A DNA stretch of 64,000 bases from Shuttleworthella satelles DSM 14600 (GTDB lineage: Bacteria; Bacillota; Clostridia; Lachnospirales; Lachnospiraceae), in the NCBI RefSeq assembly GCF_000160115.1, contig NZ_GG665867.1:486053-550052 (forward strand), in the 5' to 3' direction. The notes beneath the pieces were generated by a model, which saw only the letters and a program-made list of their open reading frames with translations, was not told where the DNA came from and did not search any database. Of the stretch, positions 1 to 8,785 are shown one piece after another; positions within the stretch are counted from its first letter, which is position 1; every line of letters begins with the position of its first letter. Position numbers and translations under genes: made by a program.

Positions 1-56
1 ATCTGAATGCTCTGTTTATCAGTAAGAGAAGATTTGAGACTTGGCGTGGAGAATAG
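1..56 (+). CDS. Possible 3' end of an upstream gene (partial)
   Basis: An open frame entering from the left edge encodes LNALFISKRRFETWRGE and stops at TAG 54-56. It is too short to identify. It would lie 53 bp before the glutaredoxin-like gene on the same strand. The reading could be chance. Confidence 0.25.
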   Translation, partial: LNALFISKRRFETWRGE

Positions 57-109
57 ATAATGTGATCATGATGAGAAAGTGTTTCCCGTCTTAGAGAGAG
101 GAGAAGGCA

Positions 110-358
110 ATGATTACGGTATACGGCATGCCAAGCTGCCCGGATTGTGCGGCAGTTGAGGAACAGATCAGGGGCAGGGAGGATTTTCGCATGGTGGATA
201 TTGGAGCTCATGTCGTGCATTTGAAGGCATTTCTGCACTTAAGAGATACGTGCCCGGAATTCGATGAGGCCAGGAGGATGGGCTATGCGGGGATTCCCTG
301 CTTTGTCCTGGAAGATGGCAGTGTGACACTGGACCCTAAGGATGTGGGGTTAGAGTGA
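110..358 (+). CDS. Glutaredoxin-like thiol-disulfide protein
   Basis: An 82-residue protein of thioredoxin fold, probably a cytoplasmic thiol-disulfide exchanger. The redox motif C-P-D-C is at residues 10-13, right after the first beta strand (MITVYGMPSC). A later G-I-P-C segment supplies the cis-proline typical of glutaredoxins. The length fits small glutaredoxin-like proteins. The start is supported by a GAGAGGAGAAGG ribosome site. It is followed by a 9-bp hairpin at 367-402 that may end the transcript. The electron donor and substrate cannot be read from the sequence. Confidence 0.75.
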   Translation: MITVYGMPSCPDCAAVEEQIRGREDFRMVDIGAHVVHLKAFLHLRDTCPEFDEARRMGYAGIPCFVLEDGSVTLDPKDVGLE

Positions 359-366
359 TTCATTCC

Positions 367-402
367 GGCAGCTGATCAAAAACCCGGGATTGGTCAGCTG
401 CC
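367..402 (+). terminator. Hairpin after the glutaredoxin-like gene
   Basis: A perfect 9-bp stem (GGCAGCTGA / TCAGCTGCC) starts 8 bp after the stop codon. No T tract follows, so it may be a 3'-end stabilising hairpin rather than an intrinsic terminator. Confidence 0.4.
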
Positions 403-406
403 ACAG

Positions 407-556
407 ATGACGAGTGAAAGATGGATATACCCGGTTGACACATATGCCAGGAATCCGAACGGCAAAGAGATCCGGGTATATGACTGGATCGACAACAGGC
501 TTACCATCCATGATCTATTTGCAAAACTCTCTCTCTGCTATGGGAGGGGTGTATGA
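407..556 (+). other. Unrecognised 49-codon open frame, probably a gene remnant
   Basis: ATG at 407 opens a 49-residue frame (MTSERWIYPVDTYARN... ending YGRGV) with protein-like composition. It has no good ribosome site and overlaps the end of a hairpin. No family is recognised. It sits immediately before a decayed regulator, so it is more likely a leftover fragment than a functional gene. Confidence 0.25.
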
Positions 557-667
557 GAATACATATCAGTGACTTGGATATTTAATCCGGTTGGAGTGAT
601 GATATCAAGAACAGGCGGAATCTCTTACTTGAAGAAACCGGTGAAAGTTGCCGTTTGCGTTTTGGGT

Positions 668-872
668 ATGACTGGACATCGGGTGGGAGATATGCTGGAG
701 AGTTCTCTGACTTCCATGGAATTGCCAGGGATTGAGATCGGGGCGCGGGCGGCAGATCAGCTGATTGACCTGATCGAGAGGGATGAGAAGAAGAACAAGC
801 ATAAAAGAACTTCGTTTTGAGGCGAAGCTGGTGGAAAGAGAGTCGACGGGGGAAGATACGAGGAATATGTAG
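668..872 (+). pseudogene. C-terminal remnant of a LacI-family regulator (frameshifted)
   Basis: The segment encoding RVGDMLESSLTSMELPG, then EIGARAADQLIDLIE, matches the end of LacI/PurR-type sensor domains. The expected final strand (RFEAKLVERESTG) follows in a different frame from about 801 to the TAG at 870-872, so a frameshift near 790-800 separates the two. The DNA-binding domain and most of the effector domain are missing. This is a dead regulator fragment at the left edge of the AT-rich part of the window. Confidence 0.65.
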
Positions 873-985
873 AAGGAATGGATTTGAATTATATCGTGCG
901 GATCATATGCAAGCTGTATGCAAGAGCCTTGGTTGAATATTGATTGACGCAAAGGGGACGGACGCTGATAGGAAGGAAAGAGGAA

Positions 986-1762
986 ATGTCTACAAGAATA
1001 GAAATTGATCGCCTGCAAAAAGTTAGAGATATTTTTCATAAAAATCAATACGTGTTAGATGATCGCTTTGTGATTCGCGATGGGAAATATCATAAATGCG
1101 CAATCATCTGTCCCGGCGGGGGCTATCAGCTGGTCTGCAGTTTCGTCGAGGGCGTTCCATTTGCGAGGGCACTGAATAAGAAGGGGATATCAGCCTTTAT
1201 CGTCTACTACCGTGTGAGAGATAAGGCCCTTTACCCCAATCCACAGGATGATCTGGCGAGGGCTGTACAGGAGATCATATCACGCAAAGAGGAATACATG
1301 GTGGACATGGAGGACTACTCTGTGTGGGGATCATCCGCGGGAGGGCATTTGGCGGCATCCTTTGGAACGACGAAAATGGGCTATCCTCACTATGGTCTGC
1401 CGAAGCCGTCTGCCATCATCCTGGCATATCCGGTGATTACTCTGGAAGAGGAGAAGACGCACCTCGGAACTAGGGAAAATCTTCTTGGAAAGAAGGCGTC
1501 GGAGGAGAAGGCCCTCGCTTACAGTATTCAGACCAATGTCGATCAGAATTATCCGCGCACATTTGTCTGGTGCGGGGATGCGGATGAAGCAGTGCCGCCG
1601 GAAAACACAAAAAAATTAGCAGCAGCCTTAAAGGCTCAGGGGATTGCTTACGAGGCGCATATTTATCCGGGAGTGCCCCATGGTGTCGGAACAGCAAAAG
1701 GCTTGTCTGCAGAGGGCTGGATCGATCAGGCGGTAGAGTTCTGGATGAAGGATGGACAATAA
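986..1762 (+). CDS. Alpha/beta hydrolase, carbohydrate-esterase-like
   Basis: A 258-residue serine hydrolase of the BD-FAE / acetyl-xylan-esterase-like group, probably cytoplasmic as no signal peptide is visible. The oxyanion-hole stretch C-P-G-G-G-Y lies near residue 35, the nucleophile elbow G-S-S-A-G-G near residue 115, the Asp in W-C-G-D-A-D-E and the His in V-P-H-G-V complete the triad. ATG 986 is preferred to the in-frame TTG at 944 because GGAAAGAGG precedes it. Acetyl or other acyl groups on imported plant oligosaccharides are plausible substrates, given the ABC importer downstream. A terminator follows, so it is probably a separate transcript. Confidence 0.8.
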   Translation: MSTRIEIDRLQKVRDIFHKNQYVLDDRFVIRDGKYHKCAIICPGGGYQLVCSFVEGVPFARALNKKGISAFIVYYRVRDKALYPNPQDDLARAVQEIISRKEEYMVDMEDYSVWGSSAGGHLAASFGTTKMGYPHYGLPKPSAIILAYPVITLEEEKTHLGTRENLLGKKASEEKALAYSIQTNVDQNYPRTFVWCGDADEAVPPENTKKLAAALKAQGIAYEAHIYPGVPHGVGTAKGLSAEGWIDQAVEFWMKDGQ

Positions 1763-1823
1763 GATATAAGGAATATTGTCGGAAGCAAAGAGATCCACAG
1801 AAGGATTGCGATTGTTGAACGAA

Positions 1824-1869
1824 CCTCCAATTGTTAGAGCAAAATTCTAATGATTGGAGGTTACTTTTT
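1824..1869 (+). terminator. Rho-independent terminator after the hydrolase
   Basis: A stem of about 15 bp (outer arms CCTCCAAT / ATTGGAGG, inner part with two wobble pairs) with a 7-nt loop is followed by TTACTTTTTG. It lies 60 bp after the hydrolase stop. Confidence 0.7.
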
Positions 1870-2006
1870 GTGGCAGAATTTCGGGAGTTACTTTGCGTGT
1901 CTTTCAGTCCATATTGTATGCGTGAGCTAAAGAATTGCTACATAGAGCCATAGGATTGTCATATTAATGATAAAAAACGTGTGATAGCATCAGATTATAA
2001 ACAAAA

Positions 2007-2029
2007 TTGATTTTTTCTAGAAAAATCAA
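2007..2029. repeat. AT-rich near-palindrome upstream of the binding-protein gene
   Basis: TTGATTTTTTCTAGAAAAATCAA is nearly self-complementary and ends 38 bp before the solute-binding protein start (arms TTGATTTTT / AAAAATCAA). It could be an operator or a 5' leader hairpin. Nothing else is seen in the 1870-2050 stretch. Confidence 0.35.
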
Positions 2030-2067
2030 AGGGAAAGAGGGACATCATATACAAGAGGAGGGATAAT

Positions 2068-3405
2068 ATGAAGAGAAAAATTGTTGCATATGTCTTAACT
2101 GCGGCATTGTCAGTCGGATTACTGGCAGGATGCGGTTCTTCCGGGAAGGGGAATAAAGCGGATAATTCATCCGCGGGCAAGGGGGAAAAAACAAAAGTCG
2201 TCTTCCAAACATGGAATCCGGGAGAATCGGAATGGGCGCATCTTGCTGAGGAGTTTAAAAAAGACAATCCGGATATTGACCTGGAATACCGCTTTGTACC
2301 AGATTCGGATCATTATGAGAAATTAAAGGTTGATCTGGCCGCGGGAGACGCCGCAGATGTGTATGGGATGCAATTAGGAGCTAATTACAGCGCGTTCAGA
2401 GATTTTGAAGCTGATCTTACTCCCTATGTACAGGCTCAATACGGTGATAAGTGGGCAGACCAGTACAATAGCTATGCGCTTTCAATGCTGAAAACAGATA
2501 AGGGGGGCTATTATGCTCTTCCCCTTGGGCTTACCTATGCGGGCTTTGCCTGGTCCAATGATAAAATACTCAAAAAACATAATTTGAACGTCTCGGAAAA
2601 TGAGAAACTGGAGGACTTAAAGAAGTTATGTAAGACCCTTCGTGAGAAAGGAGAGTATCCTCTTGCAATCGGAGCGAAGGATTCGTGGGTCAATATTGAT
2701 ACCTGGATGAATATTGCGAATGACATCAATTCTGAAAAGCTGTATTCAGCCTTAGATGGCAAGACTTCATTTGAGGACCCGGATCTCGTTCGAGCCTTTC
2801 AGATCTGGCAGGAATGCTTTTCTGACGGTGTCTTTCAGGATGGGGCAACCGGTGTCGGAATGTACACGGATACAACCAATCCATTTGAAACAGAGGGAAC
2901 GATTTCCATGTGCTTGAATGGATCCTGGGAATGCGGGGTATTCCTGAAAACGGATGAGCAGACACATAAGGAGTGGAATGGAGAGGGGGCTCACCATACG
3001 GCTTTCCTGATCGATTGGAATAATGATGGTAAGGCTGCCCCCGTTCAACAGACAGTGGATGTTGCGCTGTGTATGAACAAGAACACCAAGAACCCGGACG
3101 CTGCTTACAGGGTGATTGACTGGATGCTTCATCGGGGACAGGATATTCTTGTCAATCAGCTGCTGCAGTACTGCCCATCCAGAACAGACTTGAAGCTGGA
3201 TGTTCAGGGTTTATCGGAAAATGGAAAGGAATGTCTGAATTTCATTATGAAGCAGGCATCAGATCACATCGGAGGATATCGTGAAATGAGTAATGTCGAT
3301 CTGAAGCAGGCGCTTGCAGATGAACTTACTAATCTGGCCCTCGGAGATACAACACCCCAAAAAGCGGCGGCGAAAATTCAGCAGACATCAGAATCAACCC
3401 GGTAG
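2068..3405 (+). CDS. Sugar ABC transporter substrate-binding lipoprotein (family 1)
   Basis: A 445-residue extracytoplasmic binding protein for a carbohydrate ABC importer. A lipoprotein signal (MKRKIVAY..., lipobox L-L-A-G-C at residues 18-22) is followed by a low-complexity linker (SSGKGNKADNSS) and a family-1 solute-binding fold starting VVFQTWNPGESEWAHLAEEF. Mature length is normal for oligosaccharide-binding members. AAGAGGAGGG precedes the ATG. Two MalF/MalG-type permeases follow after a strong hairpin at 3453-3488. No ATPase gene lies in the cluster, so a shared MsmX-type ATPase elsewhere is expected. The specific sugar is unknown. Confidence 0.9.
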   Translation: MKRKIVAYVLTAALSVGLLAGCGSSGKGNKADNSSAGKGEKTKVVFQTWNPGESEWAHLAEEFKKDNPDIDLEYRFVPDSDHYEKLKVDLAAGDAADVYGMQLGANYSAFRDFEADLTPYVQAQYGDKWADQYNSYALSMLKTDKGGYYALPLGLTYAGFAWSNDKILKKHNLNVSENEKLEDLKKLCKTLREKGEYPLAIGAKDSWVNIDTWMNIANDINSEKLYSALDGKTSFEDPDLVRAFQIWQECFSDGVFQDGATGVGMYTDTTNPFETEGTISMCLNGSWECGVFLKTDEQTHKEWNGEGAHHTAFLIDWNNDGKAAPVQQTVDVALCMNKNTKNPDAAYRVIDWMLHRGQDILVNQLLQYCPSRTDLKLDVQGLSENGKECLNFIMKQASDHIGGYREMSNVDLKQALADELTNLALGDTTPQKAAAKIQQTSESTR

Positions 3406-3452
3406 TTAAGAGCTGAATTTGTCAATCTGTAAATTGGATGAGCAGAAGGAGT

Positions 3453-3488
3453 GAGGGGGACTACAGGTCAGAAATGTAGTCACCCCTC
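3453..3488 (+). other. Intercistronic hairpin between binding protein and permease
   Basis: Arms GAGGGGGACTACA and TGTAGTCACCCCTC pair with one bulged base around a 9-nt loop. It lies between the binding-protein stop and the permease start, where such hairpins commonly protect or attenuate mRNA so that the binding protein is made in excess. Confidence 0.55.
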
Positions 3489-3526
3489 TTCTTACATCTG
3501 GCATGTGTTTTTGGAAGGGTAATCTT

Positions 3527-4417
3527 ATGAGCAGGAGCAAAAAAGAGAGTAGGATGGGATACCTGTTCATCGCGCCGGTGGCAATTTTATTTGCTGTATT
3601 TATTGTATATCCTATTGTCTATAACGTCGCGATTAGTTTCTATGAGTGGAATGGGATTGAGGTCAATCGAACCTTTTGCGGCATTCAAAATTATGTTCGT
3701 CTCTTTCATGACCCGATTATGATGAGGTCCATGATTAACTTCGTCCTGATTGCGGTTTTTACGACCTTGATCCAGGCATTTCTCGGGATCATCTTCGCTT
3801 CTTTTTTTATCAGAAAGATCCCATTTTCTAAGGCCTACAGGATCTTATTCTATCTTCCGGTTATTGCGACGCCAACGATTGTCGGAGATCTGTTTTCTAA
3901 GATTTTCGAGACGAATCGAGGAAATTTAAATGTATTTCTCCATGCGATTCATATGGATTTTTTGTGCCAGCAGTGGCTTGCCAGCAGTAAGACAGCAATG
4001 TTGTGTATTATTTTTGTAAATATCTGGCAATGGACCGGTTACAGTATGTTGATGTACTACGCCAATATGCTGACGATTCCACAGGATTTGTACGAATCAG
4101 CAGAGTTGGATGGGGCTAATTCTGTGCAGCGCTTTTTGCATATTACATTTCCCATGCTTCGGCGGACCCATTCGACATTGGTTATTCTTGGTGTTCTTGG
4201 GGCATTGAAATGTTTTGACCTTCCCTATGTATTAACGCGCGGAGGCCCGGCGCATGCGACGGAGACCTTTTCTACGTATCTGTATACGCAGTCCTTCAAT
4301 CACTTCCGGCAGGGAATGGCTTCGGCGATTGCAGTGGTCATGCTGATCATCGCTTTGATTGTAACATTTATCCAACTGCGGATTTATATCAGACAGGATA
4401 AGGAGGCGCAAGGATGA
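3527..4417 (+). CDS. Sugar ABC transporter permease (MalF-like)
   Basis: A 296-residue inner-membrane permease with six predicted hydrophobic segments, the first being YLFIAPVAILFAVFIVYPIV. The EAA loop that contacts the ATPase is seen as ESAELDGANSVQRFLHITFP around residues 188-207. ATG 3527 is chosen over an in-frame upstream ATG at 3503 because GGAAGGG precedes it. It overlaps the next permease by 4 bp (ATGA), which implies translational coupling. Confidence 0.88.
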   Translation: MSRSKKESRMGYLFIAPVAILFAVFIVYPIVYNVAISFYEWNGIEVNRTFCGIQNYVRLFHDPIMMRSMINFVLIAVFTTLIQAFLGIIFASFFIRKIPFSKAYRILFYLPVIATPTIVGDLFSKIFETNRGNLNVFLHAIHMDFLCQQWLASSKTAMLCIIFVNIWQWTGYSMLMYYANMLTIPQDLYESAELDGANSVQRFLHITFPMLRRTHSTLVILGVLGALKCFDLPYVLTRGGPAHATETFSTYLYTQSFNHFRQGMASAIAVVMLIIALIVTFIQLRIYIRQDKEAQG

Positions 4418-5205
4418 GAAATTCAAAGAAGTATACAGTGATCTCAGAAATCCTGTGCCTGTTTTTCCTTCTACTTTTCGTATACCCACTCGTATTAATG
4501 GTTGGGAAAGCATTTGATAATGGGGGGATTGAAAATTTCGCCAGGGTCTTTCGCTTCTTTGATTTGTGGAAAAATTTGTGGACGAGCATTCTTACGGTAG
4601 GGGGAACTTTACTGATTGTGGGATTCTGTACATCATTGGCGGCTTTCTCTTTTTCAAAGCTGCGTTTTCGGGGAAAGAACATCTTGTACTATGTTTTTTT
4701 GACCGGATTGATGATACCGGCTTCCTCTCTGATTTTCCCATTATATCAGATTGTGCGGCTGTTTCATTTTAATAACACGCCCCTGGCATTGATCTTTCCT
4801 TATGCGGCCTTGAATTGTTGTTTTAACCTGCTGATTCTCAAAAATTACTATGATACACTTCCGAGTGAACTGATGGATGCGGGACGGATTGATGGGGCAA
4901 ATACTTGGCAGATTTTTTGTCTGGTGATGCAGCCAATTGCCCGACCCGGGTTGGTATTCGTCCTGATTCAGACCTTCCTTAGCGCATGGAATGAGCTTCA
5001 GATGGGCATGATCTTTATTACAGATAATGACATACAGCCTCTGTCTGTGATTCCACTTCGATTTCTGGAGACGAGATCGCCCGGATTTACAAGTAATGTT
5101 CTCTATGCGGCATTGGTTATCTGTCTGGTACCGATTGGTATTTTCTATGTATTCGCTTCGCGTAAGCTGGTATCGGGGTTGTCAGCCGGTGCGGTGAAGG
5201 GGTAA
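4414..5205 (+). CDS. Sugar ABC transporter permease (MalG-like)
   Basis: A 263-residue second permease of the importer with six hydrophobic segments. Its EAA loop reads ELMDAGRIDGANTWQIF, and the protein ends in the SGLSAGAVKG motif typical of MalG-type subunits. It starts in the stop codon of the preceding permease. A sensor kinase begins 38 bp after it, so importer and signalling genes probably share a transcript. Confidence 0.88.
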   Translation: MRNSKKYTVISEILCLFFLLLFVYPLVLMVGKAFDNGGIENFARVFRFFDLWKNLWTSILTVGGTLLIVGFCTSLAAFSFSKLRFRGKNILYYVFLTGLMIPASSLIFPLYQIVRLFHFNNTPLALIFPYAALNCCFNLLILKNYYDTLPSELMDAGRIDGANTWQIFCLVMQPIARPGLVFVLIQTFLSAWNELQMGMIFITDNDIQPLSVIPLRFLETRSPGFTSNVLYAALVICLVPIGIFYVFASRKLVSGLSAGAVKG

Positions 5206-5243
5206 AAAGAGAACAAGAGGGAAATAAGCCATTGTAATTTGTT

Positions 5244-7193
5244 GTGCGGTTGATATGGGAGGAAGCGTTTCTGCTTCAGATATCATTGTTCAGAGAAGAA
5301 AAAGGAAAAGAAAAAAGCAAAAGACATCAAACCAGTATTGCTTCCCGCGTGAGTATTGCCAATGGGATTACCTTTTTGGCCGCCTTTATTGCTGTGCTTA
5401 CGATTTTGCTGGTGTGTGAGGGGATTTTTCTCTTCCACAAAAGTGATGAGAGTATGCGAGTTCTTTCCAACAGTACCATGAATCTTCTTGATAATACTTT
5501 GCGCGATATGGGGAGGGTGTCTCTGATCTGCTTTTCAGATGATCGAACACAGAGAATTGTGCATTCCTATCGGAATGAAGGAATTCGAGAGCAAATTGAT
5601 GACACGAAGTATCTTGATCATTTGTACACATCTATGGTTGAAATACGGGGGGATATCCAGGGGATCACAATTACAGATAATGATGGAATCATTTTTCACA
5701 AGGATCCTGCCTCATCCATCCGGTCTGGAGGCTATGGTGAGAGTTTTATCCAAAAACTGGATGAAGTGGGAAAGCAGGAAGGGACAGTATCCGGTTGTAA
5801 TATTTTTGTGGGGAATTTAAGAGATTATTTCGCGTATCGGTCCTCAAATTGGGATGACATATATCATATGAGTTTCCTGTATCTGACAAGGACCGTGTAT
5901 CGTTTCTCTCCGTATCAGGAAATCGGACACATTGTTTTGAATGCGCGTGTTTCACATATTCAGGAGGTGATTTATCAGAGCCTGGAGGAGACCCTGGAGC
6001 AGGGCGCATTGTATACGTATTATTCGTATGACGGAACGGTGATATGCTCATCAGACGCAGGCTTGATTGGCACAAAGGTTTCGATGGAAGATCAGGGGAA
6101 GGAGGGAGGTCTTCGCTTGTGGAACGCTTCTGTTGTCAAGCGCAATGGGGCATTATACATGCGCACACTGGCGAAGTCTGAGTTCAGTAATTGCTCATTT
6201 GAGTTGCTTGTGCCGGTTTCTTCCATTGCCAAAAATCTGCTGCCAACTTTTTTGATCAGTATCGGAACAGGACTCCTATTGATGGTGACAACAATTTTGC
6301 TGAGTACCTATGTGACTAAGAAACGGTTGCGGGAATTAAAAGAGCTGTCAGTGGATTTGGGGAAGTTTCATCGGAAGGATCTGACAAGACGTTATATTGT
6401 TGAGAATAACGATGAGGTGGGACAGGTCAAAAGAGCGATCAATTCAATGCTGCATGTCATTGATGATCTCGTCAAGTCAGAATATGAACATAAAATCAAA
6501 TTGCAGCAGAATCAGATTTTTGAGCAGGATCTGGCGATGCGATATCTTAAGAACCAGATTAACCCGCATTTTCTTTACAATACGCTGGAGACCATTCGAA
6601 TTACTGCGGCGTTAAATCATGATAAGGTGACGGCAAATATGTTAATGCAGCTGGTTACCTTTTATCGGCGGGGATCAAGGGCAGAAAGCGCACTTGTTCC
6701 TCTCGAGGATGAGTTTGTGACACTCAAGGCATATCTGAACCTGATGCACTATCGCTATGAGGGCCTTCATTATGAGTTTCAGATTGAAAAATCCTTGAAC
6801 AAGGTTGAGATTCCGAATTTTATTCTCCAGCCGCTTGTGGAAAACAGCTTGTTTCATGGCTTTAAAAATCGCGGCTACCAGGGGAATATTACCATTAAGG
6901 CGAATCAAAAGGATGGATACATTTTTATCTACATTATTGACGATGGTATGGGGATGAGTGAGGAGTGTATTCGGGAATTGAATCAAACGGACGGCACCTT
7001 CGATGCGAACATACAGAGGGAAAGATCAGGCAGGCATATTGGGATCCAAAATGTGAAGGCAAGATTTCATATTTTTTATAGAGAGAAGGGAGGAATACAC
7101 TTTGAAAACAATGCCTTGGGAGGGTGCACGGTTGTCATAAAAATGCTGCCGGAAATAGTGGAGACAGATGGCTTGAAAAGCGGAGGAAAATGA
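5244..7193 (+). CDS. YesM-type sensor histidine kinase
   Basis: A 649-residue membrane sensor of the YesM/LytS class. A hydrophobic segment (TFLAAFIAVLTILLVCEG) and a second one near residues 330-355 flank a large extracytoplasmic domain. HAMP follows, then the His_kinase domain with the phospho-acceptor at His442 in NPHFLYNTLE, an N box (ENSLFHGF) and a G box (DDGMGM). The start is uncertain: GTG 5244 gives the longest frame, but the first 20-30 residues are poorly conserved-looking and no clear ribosome site decides. The stop overlaps the next gene by 4 bp. The partner is the response regulator at 8782, and the inducer is presumably the sugar carried by the upstream importer. Confidence 0.85.
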   Translation: MRLIWEEAFLLQISLFREEKGKEKSKRHQTSIASRVSIANGITFLAAFIAVLTILLVCEGIFLFHKSDESMRVLSNSTMNLLDNTLRDMGRVSLICFSDDRTQRIVHSYRNEGIREQIDDTKYLDHLYTSMVEIRGDIQGITITDNDGIIFHKDPASSIRSGGYGESFIQKLDEVGKQEGTVSGCNIFVGNLRDYFAYRSSNWDDIYHMSFLYLTRTVYRFSPYQEIGHIVLNARVSHIQEVIYQSLEETLEQGALYTYYSYDGTVICSSDAGLIGTKVSMEDQGKEGGLRLWNASVVKRNGALYMRTLAKSEFSNCSFELLVPVSSIAKNLLPTFLISIGTGLLLMVTTILLSTYVTKKRLRELKELSVDLGKFHRKDLTRRYIVENNDEVGQVKRAINSMLHVIDDLVKSEYEHKIKLQQNQIFEQDLAMRYLKNQINPHFLYNTLETIRITAALNHDKVTANMLMQLVTFYRRGSRAESALVPLEDEFVTLKAYLNLMHYRYEGLHYEFQIEKSLNKVEIPNFILQPLVENSLFHGFKNRGYQGNITIKANQKDGYIFIYIIDDGMGMSEECIRELNQTDGTFDANIQRERSGRHIGIQNVKARFHIFYREKGGIHFENNALGGCTVVIKMLPEIVETDGLKSGGK

Positions 7194-8785
7194 CTATGAA
7201 GAAAATGAGCCTGGATGTATATCGCGATAAGGTGATGGGATGTTGGGCGGGAAAAAATATCGGAGGAATCCTGGGCGCGCCCTTTGAATCGATTCGAAAG
7301 GTTGTTAAGGTTGATTTTTATCAGCAGGACCTCTCTATGGGTCCTCCAGCCAATGATGATCTGGATTTACAGATCATTTCCCTGGCAGCGTTTGAACGAT
7401 ATGGACGCAACCTGACGGCATCGGTACTCGGTGATTACTGGCTGTCCTATATGATCCCCAATTGGGTTGAATACGGGACGGGCAAGGCAAATCTGAGAGA
7501 AGGATTTCAGCCGCCGATATCAGGGTTTCTGGATAACACATATAAGGACAGCAATGGATGTTGGATCCGCTCGGAAATATGGGCCTGCCTGGCTCCCGGG
7601 CACCCGGAAATCGCAACTCGGTTTGCCTATGAGGATGCGGTTGTAGACCATGCGGATGAGGGAATGTATGGGGAAGTTTTCATGGCTGCGCTGGAGAGCG
7701 CGGCTTTCGTGGAGAGTAATAAGTTTGATTTAATTGAAATAGCGCTGTCTTACATCCCGGAGACGACACTTTTGTATCAATCCATTCGAACCGCCTTAAG
7801 GTGCTGGACAGATCATGTGCCTTTTCAAGATGTGCGAAAGATCATCCATAACACCGCACCGGGAACCTTTGGAATTCAAACAATCAAACTTTCGGAAATT
7901 TCCGGGGAAGACAACGAGGGGATGGCGATCGGAACACCGGGTTTGGACTGCCCGGAAAATATAGGATATGTGATTGCGGCATGGCTGTATGGAGAGGATG
8001 ATTTTGGGAAGAGCCTTTGCATGGCAAATTCGTTTGGCGAGGACACAGATTGTACCTGCGGAAGCTTAGGCGCTGTGATGGGGATTATCACCGGGGCCAG
8101 GAATCTGCCAAAAAAGTGGACAGATCCGGTGAATGATCGGATTTCCACAATGTGCATTGACCTGACAAGCCATGGTATCTGGGTGCCCGATACTGTTACA
8201 CAGCTCACGGAGCGTGTCATACGGGACGCGTTCATAATGTTGGGAAATGAGTACTATGACATTCTTGCGCCGGAGGGGACGGTCGTATATTGTCAGGATT
8301 CAAAAGATCTCTACTGTGAGAAGGCGGGCGAATATCTGAGATATATTAATGGAAACGGGAAGACAGAGAAATTGCCAATGAGGGAATTATGCGCGCTCTC
8401 TCCGTTCTGTGTGAGATATTATTATCCGTCGTTTGCTGTAATCTTAGATTATGATGGGTCTGTCAGCTATCATTATGGGCAGTTGAAGCGGATCAAGGTA
8501 AGGATCAGGAATTCGGAGCGGATGCACCAGCAGCAGTGGGTTAAAATAACGATTTACTTACCGGAAGGCGCGCGTTCGGTGGGAGGAAGCAGCGTTGAAC
8601 TTCCGCTGAACAACAATTATTTATCAGAGGCAAATGCTGAGTTTTATATTGATACGGATGAATATCAAGCTGGACGGCTGGAAGGAGTGATTGATGTCTC
8701 TTTGGTGGGGAGACATTCTTCCGGCAGCATGAAATTTGTATTGGTAAGGGAGTCCTGTTATCCGGTTCTTGAGGAGAGAGTGTGA
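7190..8785 (+). CDS. ADP-ribosylglycohydrolase-fold protein with extra C-terminal domain
   Basis: A 531-residue ADP-ribosylglycohydrolase (ARH) family protein. The N-terminal MGCWAGKNIGGILGAPFE, the N-D-D-L-D segment at residues 55-59 and E-D-T-D-C-T with Asp285/Asp287 before CGSLGAVMGIITGA are the metal-binding landmarks of the fold. Residues after about 400 form an added, strand-rich domain (SVSYHYGQLKRIKVRIRNSE, then VKITIYLPEGARS) not part of the core enzyme. Family members cleave ADP-ribose or ribosyl bonds, some acting on nucleoside-like compounds. The substrate here is unknown. ATG 7190 (after CGGAGG) overlaps the kinase stop, and the end overlaps the response regulator start. This placement inside a two-component operon is unusual. 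Confidence 0.82.
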   Translation: MTMKKMSLDVYRDKVMGCWAGKNIGGILGAPFESIRKVVKVDFYQQDLSMGPPANDDLDLQIISLAAFERYGRNLTASVLGDYWLSYMIPNWVEYGTGKANLREGFQPPISGFLDNTYKDSNGCWIRSEIWACLAPGHPEIATRFAYEDAVVDHADEGMYGEVFMAALESAAFVESNKFDLIEIALSYIPETTLLYQSIRTALRCWTDHVPFQDVRKIIHNTAPGTFGIQTIKLSEISGEDNEGMAIGTPGLDCPENIGYVIAAWLYGEDDFGKSLCMANSFGEDTDCTCGSLGAVMGIITGARNLPKKWTDPVNDRISTMCIDLTSHGIWVPDTVTQLTERVIRDAFIMLGNEYYDILAPEGTVVYCQDSKDLYCEKAGEYLRYINGNGKTEKLPMRELCALSPFCVRYYYPSFAVILDYDGSVSYHYGQLKRIKVRIRNSERMHQQQWVKITIYLPEGARSVGGSSVELPLNNNYLSEANAEFYIDTDEYQAGRLEGVIDVSLVGRHSSGSMKFVLVRESCYPVLEERV